In this document: piece by piece, positions 60,077 to 64,000 of the stretch
Position numbering within the stretch: position 1 is the first letter of the stretch
How the letters are laid out: the number at the start of each line of letters is the position of its first letter
NCBI GenBank assembly: GCA_030765045.1
Contig: CM060965.1
Span: 67,032,787 to 67,096,786 of the forward strand
Length of the DNA: 64,000 bases
Direction: 5' to 3'
DNA from: Tenodera sinensis
Lineage: Eukaryota > Arthropoda > Insecta > Mantodea > Mantidae
Notes under the pieces: generated by a model
The model's input: only the letters and a program-made list of their open reading frames with translations
What the model was told of the DNA's origin: nothing
Database searches by the model: none
Translations under genes and position numbers: made by a program

Positions 60077-60180
60077 TGACAGTCTGTGTGGCCGGATGGT
60101 TAGCATGCTAACCTCCAAACTCAGAGGACCCGGGTTCGATTCCCGGCTACAGGTGGGAAAAGTCTGGAAGTGAGTGTTTA
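60077..60180 (+). repeat. tRNA-headed SINE, family C, copy 3 (3'-truncated)
   Basis: The head 'ctgtgtggccggatggttag' (A box) and 'acccgggttcgattcccggc' (B box, about 60129-60148) give the cleanest tRNA-like head in the window. It is followed by 'aggtgggaaaagtctggaag' and 'tgagtg' as in family C. No pairing acceptor stem, so not a tRNA gene. Confidence 0.75.
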
Positions 60181-61379
60181 TGTATATTGTTACTTTTTCT
60201 TCCAAAATGTTTGTACAAACATACAGTTCTCTTTTAGTGACGTTAACACAGTCTTAAGTGATATTACAAATCACAACTGTTTTCTTATTGTAACCTTGAC
60301 TCACTCCTTTCTGTCTCGTCTGAAAACATTTTGGCCGATTATTTGAAACACACATTTACAAATATAGCTAGTTTAACACTGAGTAGTTCATAGTGTAAAA
60401 AGAATACTTTGGGTGTTTCATCATGTGGCATTCATTTGAGTTTGAATAAGCTGAGCTGGCTCCAGTCAGACAATAATGCTGCAGGTATAACTGCCATCAA
60501 GGCAGTCCTCTCTATTCCTGATCGTGAACAGCCCGTTTTTTTCTGAAAACTAGTAACTTCCTTATATGATGCACGTTTATGACAGTGGTCATGTCCTGCT
60601 GGCGCCGGTGATCTAACATTCACACTCGTGGGATCAAGAGTTCAATGCCTTAAACATGTAGATATCAGTGGAATATTTCAACCAGATAGATATTTAAGAG
60701 CAATAAGTCAGCAGATGAACAAACGAATAATTCTTTAAAGGTTGAAACTAGATTTGAATTCATTGATAGCAAAGGGAAAAAGAAAAGATAATAAAGTATT
60801 TATGGACTGCTTGAGAGATAGCCATTATATGTCACTAAACAGGTGCAAACATATAATAGGAAAGTGAATGCCTAGGGATGTCGGATAGTGGTTTTCCATT
60901 TATAGGCGGGCGTATGTGTACTTCGCTCTCACTGGAGTGACTCGATATTTTTCTTCACTGCAGCAGAAGTAAATGATCCGCTCAAGAATATGTTCTTCAA
61001 CCGTGTTATAAACCTTCAGTTCGAACTATAAAGACCACAGTTTACTCATTGTGCATCTCAAAAGTAAAAGTTTGATCAATATGCCTGTCTTGTGTATGAA
61101 TTATTTTAAACTATGCTTACCTAGAAATTCACGTTTGAACAAAGAATTTTTATGTAGGACACATGCGTAAAAACCGAATCAGGTATACAAACTGTGTAAA
61201 CAGTTTTAGGAGAAATTTGTTACTATTCCAGTTACAGATGGAGAAACCTTTAAATGTCTAGTTAAAAACTTAACGATAATAGCACCGCCAAATGATAAAA
61301 TTAGAACGAAAAAGTAATGTTCCAAGAGAGGAAAAATTGATAAAATTGGTACATCATTCATTTCTGTCTGTCTTACTTA
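60181..61379. other. Non-coding sequence
   Basis: AT-rich; nothing recognised. Confidence 0.5.
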
Positions 61380-61600
61380 TAGATACTAAGACATGTTGCA
61401 CAACAAATGGGTGTTCTGAAAATGTCGGTTCATAGAGCTGCTGGGCTTTTAAAGTTGAAACCCTACAAAGTGACTTGTTAATGAACTACAACCACTTGAT
61501 GACAAGGAAAGCCAGAAATGTCTCAATGCACCATTTATAACAAGGTTAATAGTGCATGTTACTATCACTTATGAGTAAGTAATGGAAGTTTTAGAAGGGA
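61380..61600 (+). pseudogene. Transposase helix-turn-helix relic (IS630/Tc1/mariner type)
   Basis: The frame at 61386-61480 reads 'LRHVAQQMGVLKMSVHRA' and 'LLKLKPYKVTC' before a stop. The next bases, in another frame, continue 'LVNELQPLDDKESQKC'. This order (HTH, then PYK-V, then an xxEL acidic linker) is the N-terminal region of mariner-type transposases common in insects. No catalytic domain is visible downstream to 62.1 kb. Confidence 0.55.
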
Positions 61601-62224
61601 AATCCCCCAGTGTAACATACTGCGTAGAGCACGCATATGCGCAATCCGCGACACGGCAGTATAAGAAACAACTGTATTTGTCACTGACTCATTTGGAAAC
61701 CTTATGATCCACAAAATGCATTTCTACTCCTAACTCAGGAGGGTGCATAATGATGCACATTTCACAATAATTCAGTATTACTTATTGAATCAAACATGGT
61801 TGAAAACCAATCAGATTTTATCAAATGAGAAAAAGGCAGAACGCAAGATCTTTGAAATCAGTTAAAGGGGTGAAATTTCCAAAGAATGACTTTCAAAAAT
61901 CAAGCATAAATGACCCAGTCATCAGATAAAAGTGGAAATGGGGAGCTCACATCACGAGGATGCTGTAAACAGGTGGCGTACAAGACCATGTGGGACAACG
62001 TGTGGGATGCAGTCGTAGAGGATGATTAAGGCGGAGATGGACCAAGACCTACTCATCGCAAGCTAATTATCAGTGATCCAGAGTATCACCAAACGGGCGA
62101 ATATGGAAAACCAAAAAAATTGACTTCAATCTATATTCAGCATATTATTAATTCTAAATACTTGGACACAATATTAGCGAGTAATATAAAACAACATGTC
62201 AGAGATTGATGTACAAAATACCTG
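61601..62224. other. Non-coding sequence
   Basis: May contain further decayed transposase sequence, but no motif can be read. Confidence 0.4.
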
Positions 62225-62622
62225 CTATATGCACTGAGCATAACGCTAATATGGAAGTCATCCAGAGTAAATAGGACTATATGGGCTATAGCCAGAAAAT
62301 TCAAGATACACATTTCATTTGCCATAAAAGTATCTCAAGCACATGGCACTTTAATCAAAATCGTTAGTCATTTTCAAGAAAATCGAAATTTTCGAAAAAT
62401 TTTCCATAAAAGGGTAGTTTAGAGTGGAGAAATTTTCTTCAAAATCTTCGTATCGCATCCTTGAAAGACATTCAACTTAATAAAAAGTTTTTTTTTTTTT
62501 TTTTTTTTTTTTAAATTCAGAGGGCCTCAAAACATATATTTCCGGTGAAATCTCGACATCGAATCTTTTAGTGGAATACAATACTTTCTCTTCTTTACTA
62601 TACGTAGTAGAGAAAGTAAAAA
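62225..62622 (+). repeat. Dispersed repeat R1, copy m (3' half with intact terminus)
   Basis: 'ggaagtcatccagagtaaat', 'tatgggctatagccagaaaa', 'cgtatcgcatccttgaaaga', then a 25-bp T-run (62488-62512). After that 'gggcctcaaaacatatattt', 'ccggtgaaatctcgacatcg', 'gtggaatacaatactttctc' and the palindromic terminus 'actatacgtagtagagaaag' + 'taaa'. Best copy for defining the 3' end. Confidence 0.85.
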
Positions 62623-63149
62623 AGTGGATTATTGTATACTGGTTTTGGCAAGTGTCCAATTAGGGATATAAATGCTTTCAATATGAACCGAAAACAGCTA
62701 TCTTAACCTGCTACTTTTATTGATTGCATTTTGTCAGAGTTGCATTTGTTTTTTACATTTTTCTAGGTGCCAATCTGTTGTGACAATATCACAAGAGGGT
62801 TTGGGATCATATTGAGGTTATTTGGTTCGTTGCTACGTAGCTCAAATGTCAGAGGAATATTTATTATTTCACGAATAAAATCTATAAATAATGCAATTAT
62901 TATTGTTATTTATCGTTATTCTTTTAAAATATGCAGAATAAAATTAATTTAAAGACATGCTCTATTTAAAAACAACCTCATCGCTTCGTATTGTACCTAC
63001 CGTTAGTTTCACGGAGTCAATTATGAAACAATATCTTATCTCATAAACAAAGATACAATACTATGGTAACAAAATGAAAATGCAAATACTCTAAAGCAAT
63101 ATTATCTTTTTTAAATAAGCTATTTTTTATGAAGATGCTGGTGAGAGTG
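62623..63149. other. Non-coding sequence
   Basis: AT-rich; nothing recognised. Confidence 0.5.
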
Positions 63150-63220
63150 GATGGGTGAGTGAGTGAGTGAGTGAGTGAGTTTAAGAGCCCGTCGATAACT
63201 AGATCATTTGAGTCCGAAGA
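63150..63220 (+). repeat. (GAGT)n and dispersed repeat I, copy 2
   Basis: (GAGT)n of about 7 units (63153-63181), then 'gtttaagagcccgtcgataa' and 'ctagatcatttgagtcc', matching 11.64-11.71 kb. Confidence 0.55.
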
Positions 63221-64000
63221 TTGGGATAAGTATCTATGGAGAGCGATCAACAAAGAATAGTTATTATTTCCTTGGATGTTAATATTCTCTAGGGTGCTCC
63301 GATTGGGTGACACCCAATTGTGCTATTAATCACTCAAGATCATCGGCGCTACAGCCATAGGTCAGCCTTGGGCTCCTTATTCAGCCATTATATACATCAT
63401 CTGAGTGAAACACTTCATAGGTTTACTTCTTAACAGAAGTTAAGATCCCGAACTGAAATTTCATAATTTTTAACTGTATTTTTATTATAATCTTTTACTG
63501 TTCGTTGTATGGATGTTATTTTATTTTGCCATTATATTCGTGAAATAGTCTAAATAAATACAATTCGAACTCTATATACCTCAAAACAAATTATCTAGCT
63601 TTTCTATACTGCTACAGATAAGAGCATAGTATGAAAAACTTGCCATGTTACCACAAGTAGTAGGTACCATGTTTATATGGTAACCAGCTGCGCGACTGAA
63701 GTGCTACAATCCTCTGGAATTGAATCTTCGCTCTTTGAAATACGCACTACTCCCGGTTTGCTAGCTTTCCTTGGAGGATGGAAGCACATAGTAAACTTTG
63801 GAAGCTCTCTCCTATATACATGTGATGGATAGGTGATGGCGGAATGCAATTTTCCTGACTTTGTAGCTCCAGAATCCCATTATGCGAATTTTATGCAGTC
63901 TCCATGGCGCTCCAGGAAACGAGCTTGGATAGCATCAATTGAAACGCCCATAGTATATTTCTTCTGAAATTCTACCATAATCATCAATCAAGTTCTTCTT
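63221..64000. other. Non-coding sequence with an element terminus
   Basis: 'attcgtgaaatagtct' at about 63537-63552 matches the right terminus of the 580-bp element at 46.2-46.8 kb ('attcgtgaaatagtct'). The upstream 'attttgccattata' is loosely similar too, suggesting a second degraded copy. Nothing else recognised to the window end. Confidence 0.45.

Noticed and set aside
60077..60160. Functional tRNA gene
   Set aside because: A and B boxes are good, but no acceptor stem pairs across the head and a SINE family C body follows.

Overview
The window looks like a piece of a large, repeat-rich arthropod genome, most likely an insect. A cockroach, termite or other polyneopteran would fit, but that is inference from repeat style and low gene density. 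The sequence is AT-rich and has no bacterial gene organisation. It is full of tRNA-headed SINEs, degenerate DNA transposons, fragments of non-LTR retrotransposons and microsatellites. I found no host protein-coding gene or complete tRNA gene that I would defend. Almost every open frame is a short chance frame or lies inside a repeat.

Layout. 1-4.1 kb: diverged sequence, one copy of a dispersed family called R1 here, and a long tRNA-headed SINE (family A). 4.9-6.3 kb: an R1 copy split by a 614-bp element with terminal inverted repeats and a TATA duplication. 6.37-8.93 kb: a complete-ended but dead hAT transposon carrying a CGBP1-like transposase pseudogene. 10.6-18 kb: SINEs of families B, D and A, three R1 stretches and the 3' end of an RNase H/CCHC LINE. 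18.8-19.5 kb and 41.0-41.8 kb: two copies of one dispersed repeat (J), the second carrying a 218-bp MITE that the first lacks. 27-29 kb: a SINE, a promoter-like block (two TTCGAGAA sites, a CRE palindrome, a TATA box), repeat H and an R1 copy with a long GA tract. 31-34.8 kb: two minus-strand SINEs, a 52-bp tandem repeat, a minus-strand LINE reverse transcriptase relic and the second copy of repeat H. 35.5-37.2 kb: a 1.6-kb minisatellite of 22/23-bp units with higher-order structure. 42-44 kb: three more SINEs. 46.2-46.8 kb: a 580-bp element with an exact 8-bp target duplication and a short Met-initiated reading frame. 47.96-49.41 kb: a Tc1-like transposon with both ends and a broken DD34E transposase, sitting between two microsatellites. 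51.9-63 kb: R1 copies, a second RNase H/CCHC LINE relic, SINEs and a transposase helix-turn-helix relic.

The window is best read as layers of transposon insertions. Several are nested and can be ordered in time: R1 before the 614-bp element, and repeat J before the 218-bp MITE. No novel gene system is visible. The most useful unfamiliar objects are the R1 family, the two nested MITE-like elements, the 46.2-kb element, the promoter-like block at 27.8 kb and the higher-order minisatellite.
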